Positions 8,733 through 16,503 of a stretch of DNA of 64,000 nt are shown one piece after another (the first letter of the stretch is position 1; every line of letters begins with the position of its first letter). Below the pieces are notes generated by a model, which ran no database searches, was not told where the DNA came from, and worked only from the letters and a program-made list of their open reading frames with translations. Source of the stretch: Dyella sp. BiH032. GTDB lineage: Bacteria > Pseudomonadota > Gammaproteobacteria > Xanthomonadales > Rhodanobacteraceae. A program made the translations under genes and the position numbers. The stretch lies in NCBI RefSeq assembly GCF_031954525.1, contig NZ_CP134867.1:1488001-1552000 (forward strand), in the 5' to 3' direction.

Positions 8733-9865
8733 GCGGTGGCCTTCAGCAGCACGGCGCTGCGCAGGTTCGGCGGCTGCGGCAAGCCGCTCTGGCAGGTGAG
8801 CTGGTCCAGCAGCAGACCGCTGGCGGTGAGCTGCTGGCTGAGTTCGGTGAAGCCGCGTTCGAGTTTGTCGACGGTCTCGGCGTGCTGCGCCCACAGCCGC
8901 ACCGACAGGCGCAACCCGCGCAGCTGCAGCTCGCCCTGCACGGGGCCGAGCCGCGGCAGGTCGAGGGCGAAGCCCAGCACCCATGCGGTGGGTTGTTCGG
9001 GATCGTCCTCGTGCGGCGTCATCTGCAGTTGCAGGATGTCCTGGCCGCCTTCGCCCTGGAGCGGGATCTCGATCATCCATGCGCCGCTGGCCTGCGCTTC
9101 GAGCTGGGCCACTTCCAGGCGCGCCAGCGCCGCGTGCACGTCGCCGTGCAGGCGTACCAGCAGGCTGTCCACTTCGCCGGGCTGCGCCGATTCGGGCATC
9201 GGCACGCGCGGCTGCGCGAGCAGGCCGCGCTGGGCCAGCGGCGGCGCGGTTTCCACGTCGCTGCCGGGCGGCGGCGGGCCGCCGCGGTCGAGCGTGGCGG
9301 CCAGGCGCAGCAGGGCGGCTTTCCAGTCGTCCTCGCCGAGCAGGCCCAGGTCGGTCTGCGGCTGCGCCAGCTGAGCCTCGAGGAACAGGCCGCTGCGCTT
9401 CACCGCTTCTTTCAGGCCGGCGCCGTTGGAGATCTCCACCGGCGTGCGGATGCTGTGTTCCAGCAGTGCCAGGGCCGCGCGCAGGTTCGGCGGCAGCTGG
9501 CGCAGCAGCGGACGCTGGGCCAGCGCGCCCAGCGTGGCCAGCAATGGCGCGTAGCCGTTCTGCTGGGGCAGGCGCTCGCGCAGCGCGCGGCTGACCGTCT
9601 GTTCGAGCGGCGCGCCGCCGAGGATCTCCAGCTTCGGCTCGGCGCCCAGGCTGAGCACGCGCACCTGGAACTGCGAAGGCAACTGCGTGCCCGGTGGCTC
9701 GGCTTCGACGGTGAGCGCACCGATCTGCAGCACCAGCTTGCTCTGCTCGTTGTAGCCCAGCGTGCGCGCGGCAAGGACCGCGCCCACGCGCCAGCTCTCC
9801 GCGCTGGCGCCGGAGGCGGCGCCGGCCCAGGTCAGCGCGGCGAGACTGGTTGGCTGGATGATCAC
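8729..9865 (-). CDS. FliK-like flagellar hook-length control protein
   Basis: FliK proteins measure hook length and trigger the export switch at FlhB. The 378-residue protein has a variable N-terminal half and a C-terminal domain with the PLQGEGGQDILQLQM and LQLRGLRLSVRLWAQ beta segments and a distal coiled region. This arrangement resembles the FliK C-terminal domain. GTG 9865 is chosen because AAGGAG lies five bases upstream, and the longer open frame upstream has no such signal. It is coupled to a stand-alone FlhB C-domain gene, which supports an export-switch role. The true hook-length FliK gene may be elsewhere. Confidence 0.75.
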   Translation of the reverse strand: MIIQPTSLAALTWAGAASGASAESWRVGAVLAARTLGYNEQSKLVLQIGALTVEAEPPGTQLPSQFQVRVLSLGAEPKLEILGGAPLEQTVSRALRERLPQQNGYAPLLATLGALAQRPLLRQLPPNLRAALALLEHSIRTPVEISNGAGLKEAVKRSGLFLEAQLAQPQTDLGLLGEDDWKAALLRLAATLDRGGPPPPGSDVETAPPLAQRGLLAQPRVPMPESAQPGEVDSLLVRLHGDVHAALARLEVAQLEAQASGAWMIEIPLQGEGGQDILQLQMTPHEDDPEQPTAWVLGFALDLPRLGPVQGELQLRGLRLSVRLWAQHAETVDKLERGFTELSQQLTASGLLLDQLTCQSGLPQPPNLRSAVLLKATA

Positions 9866-10057
9866 GCGGGCTCCTTGGCTCTGGCGTTCACCGTCGACGC
9901 CGATGGCCATCACTTGGCTATGTCTTCGGCCGTCGGCGCAGGAACTTGAGCGCCGGTTTTCCGACGCCCGCCACCGGACGGCGAAGGACTTCCCGCAGGG
10001 CTGCAGATTCCGTGCCGGACGCCGCGCCGGCCGCGCGAAAAAAGCGGCCCGCGAGCC

Positions 10058-10084
10058 TAAAGCCGCCCGCGTCCCCGCCGATAA
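10058..10084 (+). promoter_or_regulatory. Candidate sigma-28 (FliA) promoter for STAS-cheY-cheA2
   Basis: TAAAGCCG, 11 bases, then GCCGATAA. Both halves and the spacing match the enteric/Pseudomonas sigma-28 consensus TAAAGTTT-N11-GCCGATAA, with a perfect -10. It lies 38 bases upstream of the STAS start, in the 257-base divergent gap shared with the FliK-like gene. Confidence 0.8.
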
Positions 10085-10122
10085 CCGCCCTGACACCCAA
10101 CGGCACAGGCGGGACATCGGGC

Positions 10123-10431
10123 ATGGGCAAGGCGAAGACGGACAAGGCGGACGGTCGCGTGACGCTGCCGGCGGATTGCCGCATCGCGGATCTCCCGGCC
10201 GTGAAGGACGCGCTGCGCGCCGCGCTGACCGCGCCGGCCGCGACGCTCGACGGCGGCGCGGTGGAACGCGTCGACACCGCCGCGCTGCAACTGCTGGCGG
10301 TGTTCCGCCGCGAGGCGGCGGCGCGCGGCGTAGCGGTCGCCTGGGCCGGCGCGAGCGCGGCGCTGCACGACGGCGCGGCGCGCCTGGGACTGGTACAGAC
10401 ACTGGAACTGCCGGCAGCGACGCCGGCCTGA
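10123..10431 (+). CDS. STAS-domain protein
   Basis: The 102-residue protein has the STAS (anti-sigma-factor antagonist) fold pattern: VTLPADCRIADLPAVKDAL, then ATLDGGAVERVDTAALQLL, then GVAVAWAGAS. The segment before the helix is ERVDTAALQ, where the family usually has a phosphorylatable Ser or Thr, and T is present. ATG 10123 is used. The frame is open to 9946, but that stretch covers the sigma-28 promoter and codes for low-complexity residues. STAS genes next to cheY-cheA occur in other gammaproteobacterial che operons. The binding partner is unknown. Confidence 0.82.
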   Translation: MGKAKTDKADGRVTLPADCRIADLPAVKDALRAALTAPAATLDGGAVERVDTAALQLLAVFRREAAARGVAVAWAGASAALHDGAARLGLVQTLELPAATPA

Positions 10432-10442
10432 CGAGGTAGACG

Positions 10443-10805
10443 ATGGCAAAGATCCTGGCGGTAGACGATTCGGCTTCGATGCGCGGCATGGTGGCTTTCA
10501 CGCTGCGCGGCGCGGGCCACGATGTGAGCGAGGCGGAGAACGGCCAGCTGGCGGTGGACGCGGCCAAGGGGTCGCGTTTCGACCTGGTGCTCGCGGACGT
10601 GAACATGCCGGTGATGGACGGCATCAGCATGGTCAAGGAGCTGCGCGCGCTGCCGGAATACAAGGGCGTGCCGATCCTGATGCTGACCACCGAATCGCAC
10701 ACGGACCGCAAGATGGAAGGCAAGGCGGCCGGCGCCACCGGCTGGCTGGTGAAGCCGTTCGATCCGGAGCAGCTGCTGGCCACGGTCAAGCGCGTGCTCG
10801 GCTGA
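10443..10805 (+). CDS. cheY: Chemotaxis response regulator CheY (second copy)
   Basis: The 120-residue receiver has D8/D9, phosphoacceptor D52 (VLADVNMPVMDG), T82-T83 and K104 (WLVKPFDPEQ). It lies 11 bases after the STAS gene and 10 bases before cheA2, in the same operon. Phosphate would come from cheA2. It differs clearly from the CheY at 3147 (different N-terminus and no associated cheZ). It may act as a phosphate sink or as the output for the second receptor set rather than at the motor. Confidence 0.93.
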   Translation: MAKILAVDDSASMRGMVAFTLRGAGHDVSEAENGQLAVDAAKGSRFDLVLADVNMPVMDGISMVKELRALPEYKGVPILMLTTESHTDRKMEGKAAGATGWLVKPFDPEQLLATVKRVLG

Positions 10806-10815
10806 GGCCCTTCCT

Positions 10816-12798
10816 ATGAGCACGGTGAGCCTGGCGCAGTTTCATCAGACCTTCTTCGACGAGAGCCACGAAGGACTCGACGCCATGGAGACGGCGCTGC
10901 TGGCGCTGGACGGCGGCGGCGACAAGGAACTGGTCCACGGCATCTTCCGTGCGGCCCATTCGATCAAGGGCGGCGCCGCCACGTTCGGTTTTCCCGACAT
11001 GGCGGCCTTCACCCACGAGGCCGAGTCGCTGCTCGACGAGCTGCGTGACGGCCGCCGCGCGATCGACGCGGGCATCGTGGAACTCCTGCTGCGCTCGGTG
11101 GACTGCCTGCGTGGCATGTTCGCCCGCGCGCAGTCCGGCCAGCCGCTGGCCGACGCGGCGAGCGAGGCGCTGCGGCACGAACTGGCCGCCGCCGTCGGCC
11201 GCAGCCTGGCACCTGCCGCGGCACCGGCGCGCCGGGCCGACGACGCCTCGACCGGCTGGGCGATTTCTTTCCGTCCGCACAAGGGCATGCTCGCCGGCGG
11301 CAACGATCCGCTGCGCCTGCTGCGCGAACTGGCGGAGCTGGGCGAGCTGAAGGCCGAGGCCGAGCTGGACCGGCTGCCCGGCTTCGAGGCGCTGGATCCT
11401 TCCGAATGCCACCTGGGCTGGCGCCTGGAGCTGCGCGGCGACGTCGCCCGCGCGGCGGTGAAGGGCGTGTTCGACTGGGTGGAAGACGAATGCGACCTGT
11501 CGATCGAGCCGCTGCCCGGCGCCGAAGTACACAACGCGCACGTGCCTGTGGCGGCGGCCGAGCCGGTCGCCGCGCAGTCCTCCGCGCCGAAGGCGGTGCC
11601 GCGCGAGGCGGCCTCGGCCGAGTCCGGCTCCGTGCGCGTGGCGATCGACAAGATCGACAGCCTGATCGACCTGGTGGGCGAGCTGGTGATCACCCAGTCC
11701 ATGCTCGACACCTTCCGCGAGGACTTCGACGCCTCGCGCCTGGAAATGCTGCAGCAGGGCCTGGCGCAACTGGCGCGCCACACCCGCTTGCTGCAAGAGA
11801 GCGTGATGGGCATCCGCATGCTGCCCATCGCCTCGGTGTTCAACCGCTTCCCGCGCATGGTCCGCGACCTGGGCCAGAAGCTGGGCAAGCAGGTGAAGCT
11901 GGAATTGGTTGGCGAACAGACCGAGCTGGACAAGACGGTGCTGGAGAAGATCGGCGACCCGCTGGTGCACCTGGTGCGCAACGCGATCGACCACGGCCTG
12001 GAAACTCCCGACCGCCGCCGCGCGGCCGGCAAGGGCGACGTCGGCACGCTGCGCCTGGAGGCTTCGCATCGCAACGGTTCCATCGTGGTGGAGATCAGCG
12101 ACGACGGCGCGGGCTTGAACCGCGAGGCGATCGTCGCCAAGGCCTTGCAGCGCGGCCTCATCGCCAGCGGCGATGGCCTGACGGATGACGCGGTGGCGGA
12201 CCTGATTTTCCAGCCCGGCTTCTCCACCGCCGCGGTGACTACCGACCTGTCCGGTCGCGGCGTGGGCATGGACGTGGTCCGCCGCAACGTGGTGGACCTG
12301 GGCGGCAGCATCGGCATCCGCAGCGTGGCGGGCAAGGGTTCGGTGTTCACCATCACCCTGCCGCTGACGCTGGCGATCATCGACGGCCTCACCGCCGTGG
12401 TGGGCGGCGAGCATTACATCGTGCCGCTGGCCTCCATCGTCGAGACGGTGCAGCTGCGCGACCAGCAGCTGCGCACGGTGACCGGCGGCGGCGAACTGTT
12501 CCACTTCCGCGACGCCTGGCTGCCGGTACTGCGGTTGCAGGACGCGTTCGGTTGCGGCGGCGGCAAGCGCGCGATCGAGCAGGGCCTGGTGATCGTGGTG
12601 GAAGGCGACGGTGGCCGCGTGGGTTTGTTCGTGGACGAGCTGATCGGCCAGCAGCAGGCGGTGGTGAAGTCGCTGGAGGCCAACTACCGGCGTGTCGCGG
12701 GGATTTCGGGGGCGACGATTTTGGCGGATGGGTCAGTGGCGTTGATCGTGGATGTGGCGGGGTTGTCGCGTCGGATGACGCGGAGGCGGGCGGCGTGA
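10816..12798 (+). CDS. cheA: Chemotaxis histidine kinase CheA (second copy)
   Basis: The 660 residues have the full CheA layout. P1 carries H48 (AAHSIKGGAATFGF). A conventional P2 CheY-binding domain lies at about 150-245 (WAISFRPHKGM, DPLRLLRELAELG). P3 starts at about 275 (VRVAIDKIDSLIDLVGELV). P4 has LVRNAIDHGLE, DDGAGLNRE and SGRGVGMDVV, and P5 is at the C-terminus. The first CheA lacks the P2 domain. The last 100 bases become markedly G/T-rich as the gene approaches the palindromic repeat that follows. Confidence 0.95.
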   Translation: MSTVSLAQFHQTFFDESHEGLDAMETALLALDGGGDKELVHGIFRAAHSIKGGAATFGFPDMAAFTHEAESLLDELRDGRRAIDAGIVELLLRSVDCLRGMFARAQSGQPLADAASEALRHELAAAVGRSLAPAAAPARRADDASTGWAISFRPHKGMLAGGNDPLRLLRELAELGELKAEAELDRLPGFEALDPSECHLGWRLELRGDVARAAVKGVFDWVEDECDLSIEPLPGAEVHNAHVPVAAAEPVAAQSSAPKAVPREAASAESGSVRVAIDKIDSLIDLVGELVITQSMLDTFREDFDASRLEMLQQGLAQLARHTRLLQESVMGIRMLPIASVFNRFPRMVRDLGQKLGKQVKLELVGEQTELDKTVLEKIGDPLVHLVRNAIDHGLETPDRRRAAGKGDVGTLRLEASHRNGSIVVEISDDGAGLNREAIVAKALQRGLIASGDGLTDDAVADLIFQPGFSTAAVTTDLSGRGVGMDVVRRNVVDLGGSIGIRSVAGKGSVFTITLPLTLAIIDGLTAVVGGEHYIVPLASIVETVQLRDQQLRTVTGGGELFHFRDAWLPVLRLQDAFGCGGGKRAIEQGLVIVVEGDGGRVGLFVDELIGQQQAVVKSLEANYRRVAGISGATILADGSVALIVDVAGLSRRMTRRRAA

Positions 12799-12904
12799 TG
12801 TTTGCCCTTGGGGGCGGTTCTTGGAGGCGTTGGCGCTAGGCGATGGTTTTGCGGCCTGGTCGCTCATGCGGCGGGCGTTTGTTGGCGTGCGCGGTTGGTT
12901 GTTC

Positions 12905-13262
12905 GTGGTTTGCACTAAGCCACGGCTCGGTGATCTGGCCGCTTATGCAGCGGGCATGTCGGACGCCTGCCGGCGCCCGAGTTACTTTCTCTTTGCTGGC
13001 CCAACCCCCTCAAGGGGGGCCTCGAGAGAAAGTAACCAAAGAGAAATGGCCTGAGGTCAAAGGCTCGTGGCGGGGGTTAGGAGAGCACGGTGTGTTTATT
13101 TACTTTGCTGGACCGCGCGACTCGAAGGGGTACTGAGGTACGTGGAGGGGACGTCGAGGCGCCGTGGCGGAGAGGACGGGGAGCGTTGCGTGAGTGTGTT
13201 TTGTTCTAGCGATAGCACCGCACTTCTCCCTCTCCCCTTCGGGGAGAGGGCGGGGTGAGGGG
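12905..13262. repeat. Left arm of a large palindromic repeat
   Basis: About 358 bases, starting GTGGTTTGCACTAAGCC, are repeated in inverted orientation at 13431-13767. The arm includes a sub-hairpin (GTTACTTTCTCT at 12981 with AGAGAAAGTAAC at 13025) and the pyrimidine-rich hairpin CTCTCCCCTTCGGGGAGAG near 13230. Short open frames inside are not coding: they are symmetrical between arms and lack ribosome sites. The 12799-12904 stretch just before it is G/T-rich with no gene. Confidence 0.9.
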
Positions 13263-13406
13263 ACCTACGGAGCGGGGATTTTGTTCGTTCTTCATGCCTA
13301 TTGTTCGCTGCATAGAGAACCCAGCTTCTGCACTCCTGCGCACTTCCTTTCGCAGCAAGCCTCGCACACACATTCTTTGCTTCACCTTTTAAAGCCACTT
13401 CCGCTC

Positions 13407-13472
13407 TAGCCACGTTCCCGCGAGCACCCGCCCCTCATCCCGCCTTCTCCCCGGAGGGGAGAAGGAGAAGTG
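13407..13472 (+). repeat. 66-base dispersed repeat (copy 1)
   Basis: This 66-base segment recurs in direct orientation at 24104-24169 with two mismatches. The last 49 bases are identical. It contains the CTTCTCCCC/GGGGAGAAG hairpin. It straddles the inner edge of the palindrome's right arm and the 168-base central spacer (13263-13430), in which nothing else was recognised. Confidence 0.9.
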
Positions 13473-13767
13473 GGGTGTTATCGCGAGAAGCAAAAAGCAC
13501 ACGTACCGCTCCCCCTCCTCTCCGCTTCGGCGCCTCGAAGTCCGCTCCACGCCCCTCAGTCCCCCTTCGAGTCGCGCGGTCCAGCAAAGTAAGAAAACAC
13601 ACCGTGCTCTCCTAACCCCCGCCGCGAGCCTTTGACCTTAGGCCATTTCTCTTTGGTTACTTTCTCTTTGGGCCAGCAAAGAGAAAGTAACTCGGGCGCC
13701 GGCAGGCGTCCGAAATGCCCGCTGCATAAGCGGCCAGATCGCCGAACCACGGCTTAGTGCAAACCAC
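13431..13767. repeat. Right arm of a large palindromic repeat
   Basis: Inverted copy of 12905-13262, with scattered mismatches and small indels. The left arm has extra bases inside the GTTACTTTCTCT hairpin loop. The outer end reads GGCTTAGTGCAAACCAC. The 13768-13912 stretch that follows is A/C-rich, mirroring the G/T-rich flank on the left, and carries no gene. The palindrome separates cheA2 from cheW. Confidence 0.9.
13656..13691. repeat. Perfect 15-bp hairpin, dispersed repeat core
   Basis: GTTACTTTCTCTTTG, loop GGCCAG, CAAAGAGAAAGTAAC. Related hairpins lie at 12981-13036 and 25544-25577. It is the core of an intergenic repeat family in this window and has no T-tract, so it is not an ordinary terminator. 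Confidence 0.9.
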
Positions 13768-13912
13768 AAAGAACCAGCCCCAGCCGGAAATCATCAAAAC
13801 AACCGCTGCGACCGACTACGCCGCGGAATCGCCACCAATACGCGGCCACCACCACCCCAAAAGGCCAGGGCGCCAAGCCCCCCATCCCCCCGGCCGACAG
13901 GCGAAAAACACC

Positions 13913-13939
13913 TCAAGCCCCGCGCCCCATTGCCGATAA
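13913..13939 (+). promoter_or_regulatory. Candidate sigma-28 (FliA) promoter for cheW-mcp-cheR-cheD
   Basis: TCAAGCCC, 11 bases, then GCCGATAA: a perfect -10 with exact sigma-28 spacing. It ends 40 bases before the cheW ATG, almost the same distance as the promoter at 10058 to its gene. It lies just outside the palindromic repeat and would restore transcription beyond it. Confidence 0.75.
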
Positions 13940-13979
13940 CGCCGTTAAGGGGCGGGAATCTCCCGCGGACGAGAAACAC

Positions 13980-14507
13980 ATGAGCCAGCCATCGACCGGT
14001 GCCTACGCACCTGCCGCCGACGCCGCGGCAACCACCCAATACCTCATCGTCGGCCTCGGCCGCGAGGAGTACGGCATGGACATCCTTGCCGTGCGCGAGA
14101 TCCGCGGATGGACGCCGGTGACGCGCATCCCGCAGGCGCCTTCCTACGTGCTGGGCGTGCTGAACCTGCGCGGCGCCATCGTGCCGGTGCTGGACCTGCG
14201 CCTGCGCTTCGGGCTGGAACGCGAGGAATACACGCCCACCACCGTCACCGTGATCGTCACGGTCGCCGGCCGCCTGTTCGGCGTGGTGGTGGACTGCGTC
14301 TCCGACGTGCTCGACGTGGCCGGCGATGCCGTGCGCCCGGTGCCCGACATGGGCACCACCGTGGATACCGAATACCTCAAGGGACTCACCTCCGTGGCGG
14401 AGCGCATGGTGCTGCTGCTGGACGTGGACAAGCTGCTGCAGCCGCAGGACGCGCAGATGCTGGAGGCCGCATTGCCCGCGGCTATCGACGAAAAGGCCGT
14501 GGCCTAA
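13980..14507 (+). CDS. cheW: Chemotaxis coupling protein CheW
   Basis: Couples MCP receptors to CheA in signalling arrays. The 175-residue protein has the CheW domain from about residue 20: QYLIVGLGREEYGMDILAVREIRGW, then LGVLNLRGAIVPVLDLRLRFGL, then GVVVDCVSDVLDV and GLTSVAERMVLLLDVDKLL. The NLRG(A/V)IVPV motif is characteristic. It begins 40 bases after a sigma-28-like promoter and is followed by an MCP gene after 9 bases. It most likely works with cheA2. Confidence 0.95.
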   Translation: MSQPSTGAYAPAADAAATTQYLIVGLGREEYGMDILAVREIRGWTPVTRIPQAPSYVLGVLNLRGAIVPVLDLRLRFGLEREEYTPTTVTVIVTVAGRLFGVVVDCVSDVLDVAGDAVRPVPDMGTTVDTEYLKGLTSVAERMVLLLDVDKLLQPQDAQMLEAALPAAIDEKAVA

Positions 14508-14516
14508 GGAACTCTC

Positions 14517-16247
14517 ATGAAGATCCCCGCAATCAAGTTCAAGCTTCCCGCCATGACCGTCCGCAACCGCCTGCGCGGCGTGCTCGGTCTGCTCGGCCTC
14601 ATGTTGATCGGCGGCGCGGCCGTCGGCCTCGGTGCCATGCATCTGCAGAACGAAGGCATGCGCCAGATGTTCGACGACGAGCTGGTGCCGGCCGAGATCG
14701 TCAGCCGCATCAACACGCGTTCGCTGATGTCGTTCATCGTGATGGGCGAGTCCACCAACCTGCTGGACAAGCCCGATGCGCTCAAGCAGAAGCTGGGCGA
14801 GTTCCAGAAGTACCAGGACGAGATGACCGAGCTGAAGAAGCAGTACGCCGCGATGACGCGCTCGGCGAAGCTGGATGAGCTCTACAAGAAGTGGCGCTCC
14901 ACCGACGACGACTATGCCCAGGCCAAGAAGGACATGCTCGACGCGCTGAACCAGAAGGATCCGGCCGCGTCGGACGTGCTCGAGATGCAGGTGCGTCCGC
15001 TCCTGATGGAACGCCAGGGCGCGCTGGCCAAGCTGATCGAAGCCCAGCGCATGGAGGCGAAGGACATCTACGACGCTCAACTGGCGCGCTTCCAGTGGAT
15101 CCGTGCCGCCAGCCTGATCGCGCTGATCGCCGGCTTGCTGATCGCCATCGTCGCCGCGGTGATGCTGATCCGCTCGATCATCGGCACGCTGAACCGCGCG
15201 GTGCGCATCGCCAACGAGATCGCCGAGGGCAAGCTCGGCCATGACATCGAAGCGGGCCGCAACGATGAGCTCGGCCAGCTGCTGACAGCCTTCCGGACCA
15301 TGGACGAACGCCTGGCGGCGATCGTCGGCGAAGTCCGCCACGGTTCCAGCGCGGTGAGCACCGCCGCGCAACAGATCGCGCGCGGCAACGACGACCTGAG
15401 CCAGCGCACGCAGGAACAGGCCTCGAGCCTGGAGGAAACCGCCTCCTCGATGGAGGAAATGACCTCCACCGTGAAGCAGAACGCCGAGAACGCCAGCCAC
15501 GCCAACCAGCTGGCGCGCGGTGCCCGCGAGCAGGCCGAGCGCGGCGGCGAAGTGGTGACGCAGGCGGTGGGCGCGATGCGCGAGATCAACGAGTCCAGCC
15601 GCAAGATTTCCGACATCGTCAGCCTGATCGACGAGATCGCCTTCCAGACCAACCTGCTGGCGTTGAACGCGGCGGTGGAAGCGGCGCGCGCCGGCGAACA
15701 GGGCCGCGGCTTCGCGGTGGTGGCGACGGAAGTGCGCAACCTCGCCCAGCGCAGCGCGGGCGCGGCGAAGGAGATCAAGGGCCTGATCGCCGACAGTGCG
15801 GAGAAGGTGCGTACCGGTACATCGCTGGTCGACCAGTCGGGCAAGGCGCTGGCCGAGATCGTGGACAGCGTGAAGAAAGTCACCGACATCGTGGCGGAGA
15901 TCGCCGCGGCCAGCCAGGAACAGTCGGCCGGCATCGACCAGGTGAACAACGCCGTCACCCAGATGGACGAGATGACCCAGCAGAACGCTGCCTTGGTGGA
16001 GGAAGCCGCCGCTGCGGCCCGCGCCATGCAGGAGCAGGCCGGCGAGCTGGCGCGCCAGGTGGGCTTCTTCCGCCTGGGCGACGAGACGGCGGCGGTGGCG
16101 GCGCCGGCCCGCAAGGCCGCGGCCGTGGCCAGCGCGGAAGCCGAAGCGGTATTCGCCGCGGTGCGCAGCTCGGCGCCGGCGTCGTCGCCGGTGCGGGCGC
16201 AGCGTGCGGTAGAGACCGCCGATGCCGGCGTGTGGAAGGAATTCTGA
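14517..16247 (+). CDS. Methyl-accepting chemotaxis protein with 4HB-type sensor and C-terminal pentapeptide
   Basis: Transmembrane chemoreceptor of 576 residues. TM1 is at about 20-42 ([19 protein letters not shown]). A helical periplasmic domain of the four-helix-bundle type spans about 45-190. TM2 is at about 195-220 ([20 protein letters not shown]), followed by HAMP. The signalling tip [20 protein letters not shown] lies near 373-392. The protein ends VWKEF, which fits the xWxxF tether that recruits CheR/CheB in receptors such as Tar (NWETF). cheR lies just downstream. The ligand is unknown. Confidence 0.95.
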   Translation: MKIPAIKFKLPAMTVRNRLRGVLGLLGLMLIGGAAVGLGAMHLQNEGMRQMFDDELVPAEIVSRINTRSLMSFIVMGESTNLLDKPDALKQKLGEFQKYQDEMTELKKQYAAMTRSAKLDELYKKWRSTDDDYAQAKKDMLDALNQKDPAASDVLEMQVRPLLMERQGALAKLIEAQRMEAKDIYDAQLARFQWIRAASLIALIAGLLIAIVAAVMLIRSIIGTLNRAVRIANEIAEGKLGHDIEAGRNDELGQLLTAFRTMDERLAAIVGEVRHGSSAVSTAAQQIARGNDDLSQRTQEQASSLEETASSMEEMTSTVKQNAENASHANQLARGAREQAERGGEVVTQAVGAMREINESSRKISDIVSLIDEIAFQTNLLALNAAVEAARAGEQGRGFAVVATEVRNLAQRSAGAAKEIKGLIADSAEKVRTGTSLVDQSGKALAEIVDSVKKVTDIVAEIAAASQEQSAGIDQVNNAVTQMDEMTQQNAALVEEAAAAARAMQEQAGELARQVGFFRLGDETAAVAAPARKAAAVASAEAEAVFAAVRSSAPASSPVRAQRAVETADAGVWKEF

Positions 16248-16503
16248 GCAAGGCGTAGCCCCCCTTCCGTTGCCCATGGGGAAGGGAGAAGGGGGTGGGG
16301 TGCGGGTCGGACGGAGCGCAGGAGTGATGCATCCGCCGCCCGCACTCTTATCGGGCTGCCGCCCCTTGTTCGCCGACGTGGACGATCTTCGGGCCGGCGG
16401 GAGAGCGACGCGGGATCGGGGCTCGAAGCAAGACAACGATAAGAGGTGGGTCGTGAAGGTTCGCAGGGGGAGTGTTTCCATCCGCGGGAAGGAGAGCTGA
16501 GCC
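16248..16503. other. Intergenic region with a pyrimidine/purine hairpin repeat
   Basis: 256 bases between the MCP and cheR genes. Bases 16258-16306 form an imperfect CCCTTCC/GGAAGGG hairpin followed by a GGGGTGCGGGT tail. This resembles the hairpins at 13221-13262 and 24135-24169, so it is probably another member of the same dispersed family. No gene, and no convincing sigma-28 promoter (AACGATAA at 16435 lacks a -35). Confidence 0.6.

Noticed and set aside
9903..9918. Sigma-54 promoter (TGGCCATCACTTGGCT) in the FliK-STAS gap
   Set aside because: GG and GC are ten bases apart as required, but the -24 and -12 boxes deviate at several key bases, and the sigma-28 site nearby explains the start better.
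12821..13750. Several short open frames of 60-105 codons on both strands in the cheA2-cheW gap
   Set aside because: They lie inside the palindromic repeat, recur in both arms in antisense, have no ribosome sites and encode low-complexity residues.
16416..16442. Sigma-28 promoter before cheR
   Set aside because: AACGATAA matches only the end of the -10, and the -35 position reads TCGGGGCT.
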